Assembly: GCF_001905505.1 (NCBI RefSeq)
Contig: NZ_LIPG01000002.1
Coordinates: forward strand, 1 to 64,000
Direction: 5' to 3'
From: Streptomyces sp. CB02058
GTDB taxonomy: Bacteria; Actinomycetota; Actinomycetes; Streptomycetales; Streptomycetaceae
Length of the DNA: 64,000 nucleotides
A program made the translations under genes and the position numbers. The notes under the pieces are model-generated. The model saw only the letters and a program-made list of their open reading frames with translations, had not been told where the DNA came from and did not search any database. Shown piece after piece: positions 19,444 through 28,325 of the stretch (the stretch's first letter is position 1; every line of letters begins with the position of its first letter).

Positions 19444-19849
19444 CGTGGGCTTTCCCGGGCTTCTCCCGGCTCGGTGCGGGGGTAGGGGCACATCGGGGCG
19501 GAAGGGGCGTCCGCGGCCCGCTGGGGCCGTTCTGTGGCGTCGGCGGGGTCGTGTCCTGGGTCCCGGGGCGGGCTGGAGTTGTATCCGGTCCTGGGGTTCG
19601 GCCCCGGTCCTGGGATCCGACCGTGGTCCTGGGGTTCGGCCCCGGTCCTGGGGCGGCTCGGTCCGCCGTCCGGCTGCCGGGGTGGGCCGGGCGGACCGGC
19701 AGACGAGGACTCGGGCGGACCTCGGCCGCGGGGTGGCCGAGTCTCCGCCGTCCGCCGCCGGGTCCGCCCGTGGGCCGTCGGGGTGGGCCGGGGCCGCCCG
19801 TGAGCCGGGGCCGCGGCCTCGCACGTCCCGCCTCCGGCGGCCCGGTCCG
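19444..19849. repeat. non-coding gap with 28-bp direct repeat
   Basis: This 406-base gap has no convincing gene. A 28-base unit made of GGTCCTGGGGTTCGGCCCCG plus GTCCTGGG occurs at 19587-19614 and again at 19625-19652 (38-base period), and further partial GGTCCTGGG/GTCCTGGGTCC copies lie around 19553-19565. Reading frames across it are repetitive and have shadow-like composition. Confidence 0.7.
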
Positions 19850-20266
19850 CTATCTGACCGCCGGGAGGCGCTCGCCGCCCAGGTCGATGGCGGCGCAGCG
19901 CCAGCGGAGGTCGCGGCCCTGTTCCAGCCGGAAGGCCATGGCGCGGACCTGCTCGCCCGTGGCGATGCTGGCGAAGGCCTCGACCACGCCGTCGGCCGGC
20001 TGGCTGCCGTAGCAGGTGCGGACGACCGGGCGCCTGCAACCCACCCCCAGCGGGGCGTTCGGAGCGAGCTCGGCGAGCTGGTCGTACGCCTCGCCGATGG
20101 TGTGGCCGAGCATCCAGTGCACCGGCCGCTGGCCGCTCAGGACGGCGAGCAGGCGTTCCGCGAACCACTGGTGCGGGCGCAGGGGCCGCCGAGGCCGTTG
20201 CACCGGCACGGTGCCCGGCCTGCTGCGGTCGTGTCGTCCGGCCGGCCTGGTCCTGTCCTTGATCAT
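19850..20266 (-). CDS. Rv3235-family hypothetical protein
   Basis: A protein of about 138 residues whose conserved part runs from RPHQWFAERLLAVLSGQRPV through HTIGEAYDQLAELAP to a C-terminal VRAMAFRLEQGRDLRWRCAA segment. It resembles the Rv3235 family, encoded near secA in mycobacteria too, which supports the assignment. A basic N-terminal tail precedes the domain. ATG 20266 (MIKDRTRPAG) is the preferred start; the frame stays open to 20401 but the extra sequence is low-complexity. No membrane segment or catalytic motif is visible. Function unknown. Confidence 0.7.
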   Translation of the reverse strand: MIKDRTRPAGRHDRSRPGTVPVQRPRRPLRPHQWFAERLLAVLSGQRPVHWMLGHTIGEAYDQLAELAPNAPLGVGCRRPVVRTCYGSQPADGVVEAFASIATGEQVRAMAFRLEQGRDLRWRCAAIDLGGERLPAVR

Positions 20267-20384
20267 GCGCGTAGCCCCCGTGGCTGCTGTCCGGCGCCCG
20301 TGCGAGTACCGGGCGGTAACTTCTGCTGGGGATCTTCTACGGGGCTCGTCGGCGGCCCCGCAAGCGCCGTGGCGGCGCGGCGGG

Positions 20385-20427
20385 GCGCCCGGCGGGATCA
20401 CCTATCCAGGTGATGGGCCCGGCGCCG
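20385..20427. other. inverted repeat upstream of the Rv3235-like gene
   Basis: ATCACCT (20397-20403) and AGGTGAT (20408-20414) form a 7-bp stem with loop ATCC. Flanking GGCGCC blocks on either side extend it as an imperfect stem. It sits in the 280-base gap between two divergent genes and could be an operator or a transcript structure. Nothing decides between these. Confidence 0.35.
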
Positions 20428-20546
20428 CAAGGGATCGGCGGGGGTGACGGCCGTCGCGCGGTGGACGGCGGGGGGTGGATCGGCAACCCCGAAGGGGGAC
20501 GCCGCACGTATCCTGAGGGCGTCATCGACTACGAAAGCGGTCAGCC

Positions 20547-21053
20547 ATGCGTGTGTACGTCCCCCTGACACTCTCCGGTCTCGCCGCGGTGCACGGGGCG
20601 GGCGAGGTCGGTCCGGGGCCGCTGACCGCCTACGCCGTGACTCCCGGACTGCGTGAGTGGTACGTATCCGACGACATCGAGGAGCTGGAGTACGCGGCGC
20701 TCAACCGGGCCGCGGCTGCCTCGCTGCGGCTGATCGCGGGCAAGCCGGACGAGACGCGGCGCCGGGTCGTCGTGGCCCTCGACGTGCCGGACGGGGCCGC
20801 GGTCGCCGATCCGGACCACGTCCTGGACGCGTCGTCGCTCGGCGAGGTGCGGATCGCGGACGCCGTGGCGCTGTCCAGGGCCGCCGCCGTGCACGTGGAC
20901 GCGGACGACGCCGAGAAGGACGTCGCCGCCGCGGCCGAGGCCCTGGGCGCCGCCGATCTCGGGGACGACGACGCCCGGTTCACCGTGGACGGCGCGGAGG
21001 ACCACGAGCTGCTGTGGTTCGGTATCCAGGAGATCCCCGGTCTCATCGCCTGA
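20547..21053 (+). CDS. DUF6912 family protein
   Basis: A 168-residue protein that starts MRVYVPLTLSGLAAV and contains VTPGLREWYVSDDIEELEY, an Ala-rich middle and an acidic C-terminus ending in DHELLWFGIQEIPGLI. This fits a small actinobacterial family of unknown function (DUF6912), normally found near secA and hpf. No membrane helix, signal peptide or catalytic motif is visible. A TATCCT -10-like box at 20509-20514 lies 33 bases before the ATG. The downstream 145 bases contain degenerate GAAGCACCCGG copies and no gene. Confidence 0.8.
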   Translation: MRVYVPLTLSGLAAVHGAGEVGPGPLTAYAVTPGLREWYVSDDIEELEYAALNRAAAASLRLIAGKPDETRRRVVVALDVPDGAAVADPDHVLDASSLGEVRIADAVALSRAAAVHVDADDAEKDVAAAAEALGAADLGDDDARFTVDGAEDHELLWFGIQEIPGLIA

Positions 21054-21198
21054 AGCATCCGGAGCTCGCAGCATCCGGAGCCGAAGTACCCGGGGCCCGA
21101 AGCACCCGGGGCCTGGAGCGCTCGAGGCACCCAGCCCCCGAAGCACCCGGACCGTCTGTCGAACCCGGCTGTCGGACCCGGCGGGTATTTTTCCGTCC

Positions 21199-21870
21199 AT
21201 GGCGACATCCGGGAAGCACCGCACCCACCTGGTCTGGGACTGGAACGGCACTCTGCTCGACGACATCGAAGCGGTCCTCGGGGCGACGAACGCCGCGTTC
21301 GCCGAGGTCGATCTCGCTCCGCTCACGCTGGAGCAGTACCGCGAGACGTACTGCGTGCCGATACCCAAGTTCTACGAGCGGCTCATGGGCAGGCTGCCCA
21401 CCCCCGCCGAGTGGGAGCGGATGGACGGTCTCTTCCACCGCCACTACACCGAGCAGCGGGCCGCCTGCGGGCTGACCGCCGGTGTCGAGGAGCTGCTCGC
21501 CGGGTGGCGGCGGACGGGCGGCAGCCAGTCGCTGCTGAGCATGTACGGCCATGAGCACCTGGTGCCCGTGGTGCGGGCGTACGGCATCGAGCGTCACTTC
21601 GTGCGCGTCGACGGCCGTACGGGTCCCTCGGGCGGCAGCAAGGCGCAGCACATGGAGCGGCACTTCGAGGTGCTCGGCGGCATCGCTCCCGAGCGCGCCG
21701 TCGTCATCGGTGACGCGGTCGACGACGCCGTCGCGGCGGCGCACGTCGGGGCGCGTGCCGTGCTCTACACCGGCGGTTCCCACAGCCGCGGCAGCCTGGA
21801 GGCGGCGGGTGTGCCCGTGGTGGACACCCTGGCCGAGGCCGTCGCGCTGGCCGGACTGATGGCGGACTGA
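21199..21870 (+). CDS. HAD family hydrolase
   Basis: A 223-residue HAD-superfamily phosphatase-like protein. Motif I is WDWNGTLLDD (nucleophile Asp at about residue 14), with Asn at the position usually held by the second Asp. A helical cap follows. Motif II is in SMYGHEH, the motif III Lys is probably in GGSKAQHMERHF, and motif IV is VVIGDAVDDAVAAAHVGA. The DWNGT variant is common in phosphoglycolate-phosphatase-like HADs. The substrate is unknown. It is transcribed toward gdhB and ends before a 47-bp tandem repeat. Confidence 0.87.
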   Translation: MATSGKHRTHLVWDWNGTLLDDIEAVLGATNAAFAEVDLAPLTLEQYRETYCVPIPKFYERLMGRLPTPAEWERMDGLFHRHYTEQRAACGLTAGVEELLAGWRRTGGSQSLLSMYGHEHLVPVVRAYGIERHFVRVDGRTGPSGGSKAQHMERHFEVLGGIAPERAVVIGDAVDDAVAAAHVGARAVLYTGGSHSRGSLEAAGVPVVDTLAEAVALAGLMAD

Positions 21871-21882
21871 GCGGACCTCCGG

Positions 21883-21990
21883 GACGCCGGTCGCGACATC
21901 GGGGCGGACCGGACCGCAGCCGGGTGCGCGATGCCGGTCGCGACGCCGGGGCCGACCGAACCGTAGCCGGGTGCGCGACGCCGGAACGGG
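21883..21990. repeat. 47-bp tandem repeat
   Basis: Units starting GACGCCGGTCGCGAC at 21883, GATGCCGGTCGCGAC at 21930 and GACGCCGGAACGGG at 21977 have an exact 47-base period, with the first two units about 90 percent identical. The array fills the start of the 516-base HAD-gdhB gap. No gene lies in it. Confidence 0.75.
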
Positions 21991-22111
21991 CCCATCCGTC
22001 GAGCGCCGAGTCCGTTTTCACCCCCGGTATGTGTCCGTTACGTGTCGCGAAGGTCCTCTGCGATGTCCAGAGTGTCAAAGTTCGGGTCCTTCTTTTGTAC
22101 ATATGCGGCTC

Positions 22112-22142
22112 ATGACGTTTGTGGGTGAGAGAGGGATAGCCT
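22112..22142 (+). promoter_or_regulatory. candidate promoter upstream of gdhB
   Basis: ATGACG (22112-22117) and TAGCCT (22137-22142) are separated by 19 bases. The -10 box fits the TANNNT consensus of the Streptomyces housekeeping sigma factor. The predicted start is at or next to 22149, 238 bases before gdhB. The surrounding segment (22060-22130) is the most AT-rich part of the gap. Confidence 0.35.
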
Positions 22143-22148
22143 GGGGCC

Positions 22149-22448
22149 GTGATCAGCGCGATACGCCTCGGGGGCAGCGAAGCCCCCGGCCTGCGCCCGG
22201 AGTGCCACAGCACCCGGGCCATCCGTGATCTCCGTGTCCCGGGCGGTCTGCCGAAAACGGCCGATACGGTCCCGGGCATCTCCCCAGGCGGCATAGCGTC
22301 GATCCAGACCGGAAACCCCGCGTCGTGGCGGTACGTCGCCTTTTACACCTACGTCACGCAACGGCGCGCGACAGGAGCCAGAGGACATGCAGACCAAGCT
22401 GGACGAAGCCAAGGCCGAGCTGCTCGCACGGGCGGCCCGGGTAGCTGA
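22149..22448 (+). CDS. possible small ORF in the gdhB leader
   Basis: A GTG at 22149, seven bases after a -10-like box, opens a 99-residue frame that overlaps the gdhB start by 62 bases in a different frame. If real it would be translated from a leaderless transcript. The product has no recognisable domain, and its codon pattern is not convincing. A GC-rich hairpin (CGGGGGC 22169-22175 with GCCCCCG 22182-22188) lies inside it. It may be only a leader. Confidence 0.18.
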   Translation: MISAIRLGGSEAPGLRPECHSTRAIRDLRVPGGLPKTADTVPGISPGGIASIQTGNPASWRYVAFYTYVTQRRATGARGHADQAGRSQGRAARTGGPGS

Positions 22449-25400
22449 CAACAGTCCGGGCGGTGGTGCCGGTGCCCCGGGAGGTGGCCTCCGGGTGCAC
22501 CTTGCCGAAGCGGAGACCGGTACCGGAGCGGAGACCGCCGAGGCCGGCCGGGGTGAGCCCTCGGCCCGGGACATGCTGCTCGCCTATCTCCAGCGCTACT
22601 ACCTGCACACCGCTCCGGAGGACGTCACCGACCGCGATCCGGTCGACATCTTCGGTGCCGCTTCCTCGCACTACCGGCTCGCCGAGAGCCGTCCCCAGGG
22701 CACCGCGAACGTCCGGGTGCACACCCCGACCGTCGAGGAGAACGGCTGGACGAGCAGCCACTCCGTCGTCGAGGTCGTCACGGACGACATGCCGTTCCTG
22801 GTCGACTCGGTCACCAACGAGCTGTCCCGGCAGGGCCGCGGCATCCACCTCGTGATCCACCCGCAGGTCGTCGTCCGCCGCGATGTCACCGGCAAGCTGA
22901 TCGAGGTGCTCCCCGAGGACCGTCCCCGGCGCGAGGCCGCCAAGGGGGCCGGAGGCCGCAAGGACGCCCGTGCCGAGCTGCCGCACGACGCGCTCGTCGA
23001 GTCGTGGATCCACGTCGAGATCGACCGGGAGACGGACCGCGCCGACCTGAAGCAGATCACCGCCGATCTGCTCCGCGTCCTGTCCGACGTACGGGAGACC
23101 GTCGAGGACTGGGACAAGATGCGCGACGCCGCCCTGCGGATCGCCGACGACCTTCCGGGGGAGCCGCTCGACGAGCTCGCCGACGAGGAGGTCGAGGAGG
23201 CCCGCGAGCTGCTGCGCTGGCTCGCCGCCGACCACTTCACCTTCCTCGGGTACCGCGAGTACGAGCTCCGCGACTCCGACGCGCTGACCGCCGTCCCCGG
23301 TACCGGACTCGGCATCCTGCGCTCCGACCCCAAGCACAGCGAGGACGAGGCCCACCCGGTCAGCCCCTCCTTCGACCGGCTGCCCGCCGACGCCCGGGCG
23401 AAGGCGAGGGAGCACAAGCTCCTCGTCCTGACGAAGGCGAACAGCAGGGCGACCGTGCACCGCCCCAGCTACCTCGACTACGTCGGCGTGAAGAAGTTCG
23501 ACGCCAAGGGCAATGTCGTCGGGGAGCGGCGCTTCCTCGGGCTGTTCTCGTCCGCCGCGTACACCGAGTCGGTGCGCCGGGTGCCGGTGGTGCGCCGCAA
23601 GGTCGCCGAGGTGCTGGAGGGCGCGGGCTTCACGCCCAACAGCCACGACGGCCGCGACCTGCTCCAGATCCTGGAGACGTACCCGCGCGACGAGCTCTTC
23701 CAGACGCCCGTCGACCAGCTGCGCTCCATCGTCACCTCCGTGCTGTACCTCCAGGAGCGCCGCCGGCTGCGGCTCTACCTGCGCCAGGACGAGTACGGGC
23801 GCTACTACTCCGCCCTCGTCTACCTCCCGCGCGACCGCTACACCACCGGTGTGCGGCTCCGGCTGATCGACATCCTCAAGGAGGAACTGGGCGGCACCAG
23901 CGTCGACTTCACCGCCTGGAACACGGAGTCGATCCTCTCCCGGCTGCACTTCGTCGTCCGGGTCCCGCCGGGCACCGAGCTCCCGCACCTCACCGACGCG
24001 GACGCCGACCGCATCGAGGCGCGCCTGGTCGAGGCCGCCCGCTCCTGGGCCGACGGCTTCCAGGAGGCGCTGAACGCGGAGTGCGGCGAGGAGCGCGCCG
24101 CCGAACTGCTGCGCCGCTACGGGCAGTCCTTCCCCGAGGGCTACAAGGCCGACCACTCGCCGCGTGCGGCCGTGGCCGACCTGGTCCATCTCGAACAGCT
24201 CAAGAGCGCGCGCGAGGACTTCGCGCTCAGCCTGTACGAACCGGTCGGCGCGGGCCCCGCCGAGCGCCGCTTCAAGATCTACCGGACCGGTGAGCAGGTC
24301 TCGCTCTCCGCCGTCCTCCCCGCGCTCCAGCGGCTCGGTGTCGAGGTCGTCGACGAGCGTCCGTACGAGCTGCGCTGCTCCGACCGCACCCACGCCTGGA
24401 TCTACGACTTCGGGCTGCGTCTGCCCAAGAAGGCCACGGGCAACGGCGACTACCTCGCCGACGACGCGCGGGCCCGCTTCCAGGAGGCCTTCGCGGCCAT
24501 CTGGACCGGTGAGGCGGAGAACGACGGCTTCAACTCACTGGTCCTGGGCGCCGGGCTCGACTGGCGCCAGGCCATGGTGCTGCGCGCCTACGCGAAGTAC
24601 CTCCGCCAGGCGGGTTCGACCTTCAGCCAGGACTACATGGAGGACACCCTCCGCAACAACGTCCACACCACCCGGCTGCTGGTCTCCCTCTTCGAGGCCC
24701 GGATGTCCCCGGTCCGCCAGAAGGCGGGCACGGAGCTCATCGACGGGCTGCTGGAGGAGCTGGACGGGGCCCTGGACCAGGTGGCCTCGCTGGACGAGGA
24801 CCGGATCCTGCGGTCCTTCCTCACGGTCATCAAGGCCACGCTGCGGACCAACTACTTCCAGCTGGCCGACGACCACGAGCCGCACAACTACGTCTCGATG
24901 AAGTTCGACCCGCAGGCCATCCCGGACCTCCCCGCGCCGCGCCCGGCGTACGAGATCTGGGTGTACTCGCCGCGTGTCGAGGGCGTCCACCTGCGCTTCG
25001 GCAAGGTCGCCCGTGGCGGGCTGCGCTGGTCGGACCGGCGGGAGGACTTCCGTACGGAGATCCTCGGCCTGGTCAAGGCGCAGATGGTCAAGAACACCGT
25101 GATCGTGCCGGTGGGTGCCAAGGGCGGCTTCGTCGCCAAGCAGCTGCCGGACCCGGCCGTGGACCGCGACGCCTGGCTCGCCGAGGGCATCGCCTGCTAC
25201 AAGATCTTCATCTCGGCCCTGCTCGACATCACCGACAACATGGTGACGGGCGAGGTCGTGCACCCCGCGGAGGTCGTGCGCCACGACGAGGACGACACGT
25301 ATCTCGTCGTCGCCGCCGACAAGGGGACCGCGAGCTTCTCCGACATCGCCAACGACGTCGCCGTCGCGTACGGCTTCTGGCTCGGCGACGCCTTCGCGTC

Positions 25401-27423
25401 CGGCGGCTCGGCGGGCTACGACCACAAGGGCATGGGCATCACCGCCCGCGGCGCCTGGGAGTCCGTGCAGCGGCACTTCCGGGAGCTGGGCCACGACACG
25501 CAGACCGAGGACTTCACGGTCGTCGGCGTCGGCGACATGTCGGGTGACGTGTTCGGCAACGGGATGCTTCTCTCCGAGCACATCCGGCTGGTAGCGGCCT
25601 TCGACCACCGGCACATCTTCATCGACCCGGAGCCGGACGCCGCCACCTCGTACGCCGAGCGGCGCCGGCTGTTCGAACTGCCGCGCAGCTCCTGGGCGGA
25701 CTACAACAAGGATCTGCTGTCCGCGGGCGGCGGCGTCCATCCGCGTTCCGCCAAGTCGATCCCGGTCAACGCGCACATCCGCGCGGCGCTCGGCATCGAC
25801 TCCAAGGTCACCAAGATGACGCCCGCCGAGCTGATGCAGAACATCCTCAAGGCGTCGGTCGACCTCGTGTGGAACGGCGGCATCGGCACCTACATCAAGT
25901 CGTCGGCCGAGTCGAACGCCGATGTCGGCGACAAGGGCAACGACGCGATCCGGGTCGACGGCGCGGACCTGCGGGCCCGTGTCGTCGGCGAGGGCGGCAA
26001 CCTCGGGGCGACCCAGCTGGGCCGTATCGAGTTCGCCCGGGCCGGCGGCCGGATCAACACCGACGCGATCGACAACAGCGCCGGTGTGGACACCTCCGAC
26101 CACGAGGTGAACATCAAGATCCTGCTCAACGGTCTCGTCAGGGACGGCGACCTGACCGTGAAGCAGCGCAACAAGGTGCTCGCGGAGATGACCGACGAGG
26201 TCGGACAGCTCGTCCTGCGCAACAACTACGCGCAGAACGTCGCGCTCGCCAACGCCTGCGCCCAGGCGCCGTCGCTTCTCCACGCCCACCAGCGCTTCAT
26301 GCGCAGGCTCGGCCGTGAGGGGCACCTGGACCGGGCACTCGAGTTCCTGCCGAACGACCGTCAGATCCGTGAACTGCTGAACCACGGCAAGGGCCTCAGC
26401 CAGCCCGAACTGGCCGTGCTGCTGGCCTACACCAAGATCACGGCGGCCGACGAGCTGATCTCCACCAGCCTGCCGGACGACGCGCACCTGCAGAAGCTGG
26501 TGCACGCCTACTTCCCCAAGCAGCTGAGCGAGCGGTTCCCCGAGGCCGTCGACGGGCACGCGCTGCGCCGCGAGATCATCACGACGGTGCTGGTCAACGA
26601 CACGGTGAACACCGGTGGTTCGACGTTCCTGCACCGGCTGCGCGAGGAGACGGGGGCGTCGCTGGAGGAGATCGTGCGGGCCCAGTTCGCCGCCCGTGAG
26701 ATCTTCGGCCTGTCCGCGGTGTGGGACGCCGTGGAGGCGCTCGACAACAAGGTCGCCGCCGATGTGCTGACCCGCATCAGGCTGCACTCGCGCCGGCTCG
26801 TCGAGCGCGGTTCGCGCTGGCTGCTCGGCAACCGGCCGCAGCCGGTCGAGATCTCGGAGACCGTCGAGTTCTTCCGCGACGGTGTGGAACGCGTCTGGAA
26901 CGAGCTGCCCAAGCTGCTCAGGGGCGCCGACACCGAGTGGTACCGCTCGATCCTGGAGGAGCTCACCTCGGTGGGGGTCCCCGAGGAGCTTGCGGTGCGG
27001 GTGGCCGGATTCTCCTCGGCCTTCCCGGCGCTGGACATCGTGGCGATCGCGGACCGTACGGACAAGGACCCGCTGGCCGTCGCCGATGTGTACTACGACC
27101 TCGCCGACCGGCTGGGGATCACCCAGCTGATGGACCGGATCATCGAGCTGCCGCGGGCCGACCGCTGGCAGTCGATGGCCCGCGCCTCCATCCGCGAGGA
27201 CCTGTACGCCGCGCACGCCGCGCTCACCTCGGACGTGCTCACCGTCGGCGACGGGGCGGCGACGCCCGAGCAGCGGTTCACGGCCTGGGAGGAGAAGAAC
27301 GCGGCGATCCTGGCGCGCTCGCGCTCCACGCTGGAGGAGATCCGGAGCTCGGAGGCCTTCGACCTGGCGAACCTCTCGGTGGCCATGAGGACCATGCGGA
27401 CGCTGCTGCGCACGCACGCCTGA
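22387..27423 (+). CDS. gdhB: NAD-specific glutamate dehydrogenase, 180-kDa class
   Basis: A 1678-residue enzyme of the large NAD-dependent glutamate dehydrogenase class, first described in Streptomyces and also present in mycobacteria. It oxidatively deaminates glutamate to 2-oxoglutarate and ammonia and mainly serves glutamate catabolism. The N-terminal 600 residues carry ACT-like regulatory domains (DDMPFLVDSVTNELSRQGR). The catalytic part near residues 860-1250 has FGKVARGGLRWSDR, the lysine segment VGAKGGFVAK, ASGGSAGYDHKGMGITARG and the nucleotide-binding VGVGDMSGDVFGNGMLLS. A helical C-terminal domain follows. ATG 22387 has an AGGAGCCAGAGGA site. A strong hairpin terminates the gene. 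Confidence 0.95.
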   Translation: MQTKLDEAKAELLARAARVADNSPGGGAGAPGGGLRVHLAEAETGTGAETAEAGRGEPSARDMLLAYLQRYYLHTAPEDVTDRDPVDIFGAASSHYRLAESRPQGTANVRVHTPTVEENGWTSSHSVVEVVTDDMPFLVDSVTNELSRQGRGIHLVIHPQVVVRRDVTGKLIEVLPEDRPRREAAKGAGGRKDARAELPHDALVESWIHVEIDRETDRADLKQITADLLRVLSDVRETVEDWDKMRDAALRIADDLPGEPLDELADEEVEEARELLRWLAADHFTFLGYREYELRDSDALTAVPGTGLGILRSDPKHSEDEAHPVSPSFDRLPADARAKAREHKLLVLTKANSRATVHRPSYLDYVGVKKFDAKGNVVGERRFLGLFSSAAYTESVRRVPVVRRKVAEVLEGAGFTPNSHDGRDLLQILETYPRDELFQTPVDQLRSIVTSVLYLQERRRLRLYLRQDEYGRYYSALVYLPRDRYTTGVRLRLIDILKEELGGTSVDFTAWNTESILSRLHFVVRVPPGTELPHLTDADADRIEARLVEAARSWADGFQEALNAECGEERAAELLRRYGQSFPEGYKADHSPRAAVADLVHLEQLKSAREDFALSLYEPVGAGPAERRFKIYRTGEQVSLSAVLPALQRLGVEVVDERPYELRCSDRTHAWIYDFGLRLPKKATGNGDYLADDARARFQEAFAAIWTGEAENDGFNSLVLGAGLDWRQAMVLRAYAKYLRQAGSTFSQDYMEDTLRNNVHTTRLLVSLFEARMSPVRQKAGTELIDGLLEELDGALDQVASLDEDRILRSFLTVIKATLRTNYFQLADDHEPHNYVSMKFDPQAIPDLPAPRPAYEIWVYSPRVEGVHLRFGKVARGGLRWSDRREDFRTEILGLVKAQMVKNTVIVPVGAKGGFVAKQLPDPAVDRDAWLAEGIACYKIFISALLDITDNMVTGEVVHPAEVVRHDEDDTYLVVAADKGTASFSDIANDVAVAYGFWLGDAFASGGSAGYDHKGMGITARGAWESVQRHFRELGHDTQTEDFTVVGVGDMSGDVFGNGMLLSEHIRLVAAFDHRHIFIDPEPDAATSYAERRRLFELPRSSWADYNKDLLSAGGGVHPRSAKSIPVNAHIRAALGIDSKVTKMTPAELMQNILKASVDLVWNGGIGTYIKSSAESNADVGDKGNDAIRVDGADLRARVVGEGGNLGATQLGRIEFARAGGRINTDAIDNSAGVDTSDHEVNIKILLNGLVRDGDLTVKQRNKVLAEMTDEVGQLVLRNNYAQNVALANACAQAPSLLHAHQRFMRRLGREGHLDRALEFLPNDRQIRELLNHGKGLSQPELAVLLAYTKITAADELISTSLPDDAHLQKLVHAYFPKQLSERFPEAVDGHALRREIITTVLVNDTVNTGGSTFLHRLREETGASLEEIVRAQFAAREIFGLSAVWDAVEALDNKVAADVLTRIRLHSRRLVERGSRWLLGNRPQPVEISETVEFFRDGVERVWNELPKLLRGADTEWYRSILEELTSVGVPEELAVRVAGFSSAFPALDIVAIADRTDKDPLAVADVYYDLADRLGITQLMDRIIELPRADRWQSMARASIREDLYAAHAALTSDVLTVGDGAATPEQRFTAWEEKNAAILARSRSTLEEIRSSEAFDLANLSVAMRTMRTLLRTHA

Positions 27424-27449
27424 CCCGGAGCGGCCGAGCGGGCCGCGAC

Positions 27450-27500
27450 GAAAGCCGTCCGCCGGACGGGCCGATGGGGCCCGTCCGGCGGACGGCTTTC
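27450..27500. terminator. bidirectional terminator between gdhB and tagH
   Basis: A 23-bp perfect stem (27450-27472 with 27478-27500; arms begin GAAAGCCGTCCGCCGG) has a 5-base loop and A-rich/T-rich ends of the arms. It lies 27 bases after the gdhB stop and 25 bases after the end of the converging tagH-like gene, so it can serve both. Confidence 0.85.
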
Positions 27501-27524
27501 ACGGCTTTCACGCCCGTCGCTGGT

Positions 27525-28325
27525 TCACTTCCTGGGCTTCCTGGGCTTCACGGGCCCGGTGAACTCCTCGTACGCCGCCACGACCTCCTTGGCGGGCCCG
27601 TCCATCCGCAGCGTGCCCGCTTCGAGCCAGATCGCCCGGTCGCAGGTCTCGGTGATCGACCTGTTGCTGTGGCTGACCAGGAAGACCGTGCCGGCCTCCT
27701 GTCGGAGCTCCATGATCCGGTCCTTGCTGCGCCGCTGGAACTTCGCGTCGCCGGTGGACAGGGCCTCGTCGATCAGCAGGACGTCGTGGCTCTTGGCCGC
27801 CGCGATGGAGAAACGCAGCCTGGCCCCCATGCCCGAGGAGTAGGTGCGCATCGGCAGCGTGATGAAGTCGCCCTTCTCGTTGATGCCGGAGAAGTCGACG
27901 ATGTCCTGGTAGCGCTCGCGGATCTGCTCGCGGGTCATGCCCATGGCCAGGCCGCCGAGCACGACGTTGCGCTCACCGGTCAGGTCGCTCATCAGGGCCG
28001 CGTTCACGCCGAGGAGCGAGGGCTGGCCCTGGGTGTGGACCCGGCCCTTCGACGGGGGGAGCAGCCCGGCGATCGCCTTGAGGAGCGTGGACTTCCCGGA
28101 ACCGTTGGAGCCGATCAGGCCGATGGCCTCGCCCTTGTACGCGGCGAAGCTGACGCCCTTCACGGCGTGCACCTGGCGTGCGCCCCGCGGCTCCCGGCGC
28201 GAGACGATCCGGTTCAGGGCGGAGGTGGCGCTCCCCCGTCCGGTGCGGGCGCCGTTGACCGTGTAGGTGATGTGGACGTCGTCGACGACGACGGTGGGCA
28301 CACGTGCGTCGAGGGTGTCAGCCAC
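27525..28325 (-). CDS. tagH: teichoic-acid/polysaccharide exporter ATP-binding protein
   Basis: A 266-residue ABC ATPase of the TagH/Wzt type. Walker A is GSNGSGKST at 72-80. The signature loop is YSSGMGARLRF in place of LSGGQ, as usual in cell-surface polymer exporters. Walker B is VLLIDEALSTGD and the switch His is in FLVSHSNRS. It lacks the long C-terminal extension of Bacillus TagH, so it is closer to short actinobacterial forms. It should energise export of an undecaprenyl-linked wall polymer made by the neighbouring glycosyltransferases. The GTG start at 28325 overlaps the permease gene end by 8 bases. The symbol is by family resemblance. Confidence 0.88.
   Translation of the reverse strand: MADTLDARVPTVVVDDVHITYTVNGARTGRGSATSALNRIVSRREPRGARQVHAVKGVSFAAYKGEAIGLIGSNGSGKSTLLKAIAGLLPPSKGRVHTQGQPSLLGVNAALMSDLTGERNVVLGGLAMGMTREQIRERYQDIVDFSGINEKGDFITLPMRTYSSGMGARLRFSIAAAKSHDVLLIDEALSTGDAKFQRRSKDRIMELRQEAGTVFLVSHSNRSITETCDRAIWLEAGTLRMDGPAKEVVAAYEEFTGPVKPRKPRK

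Noticed and set aside
24535..27417. A 960-codon open frame antisense to gdhB
   Set aside because: Same artefact: the composition mirrors the codon bias of gdhB, and no motif is seen.
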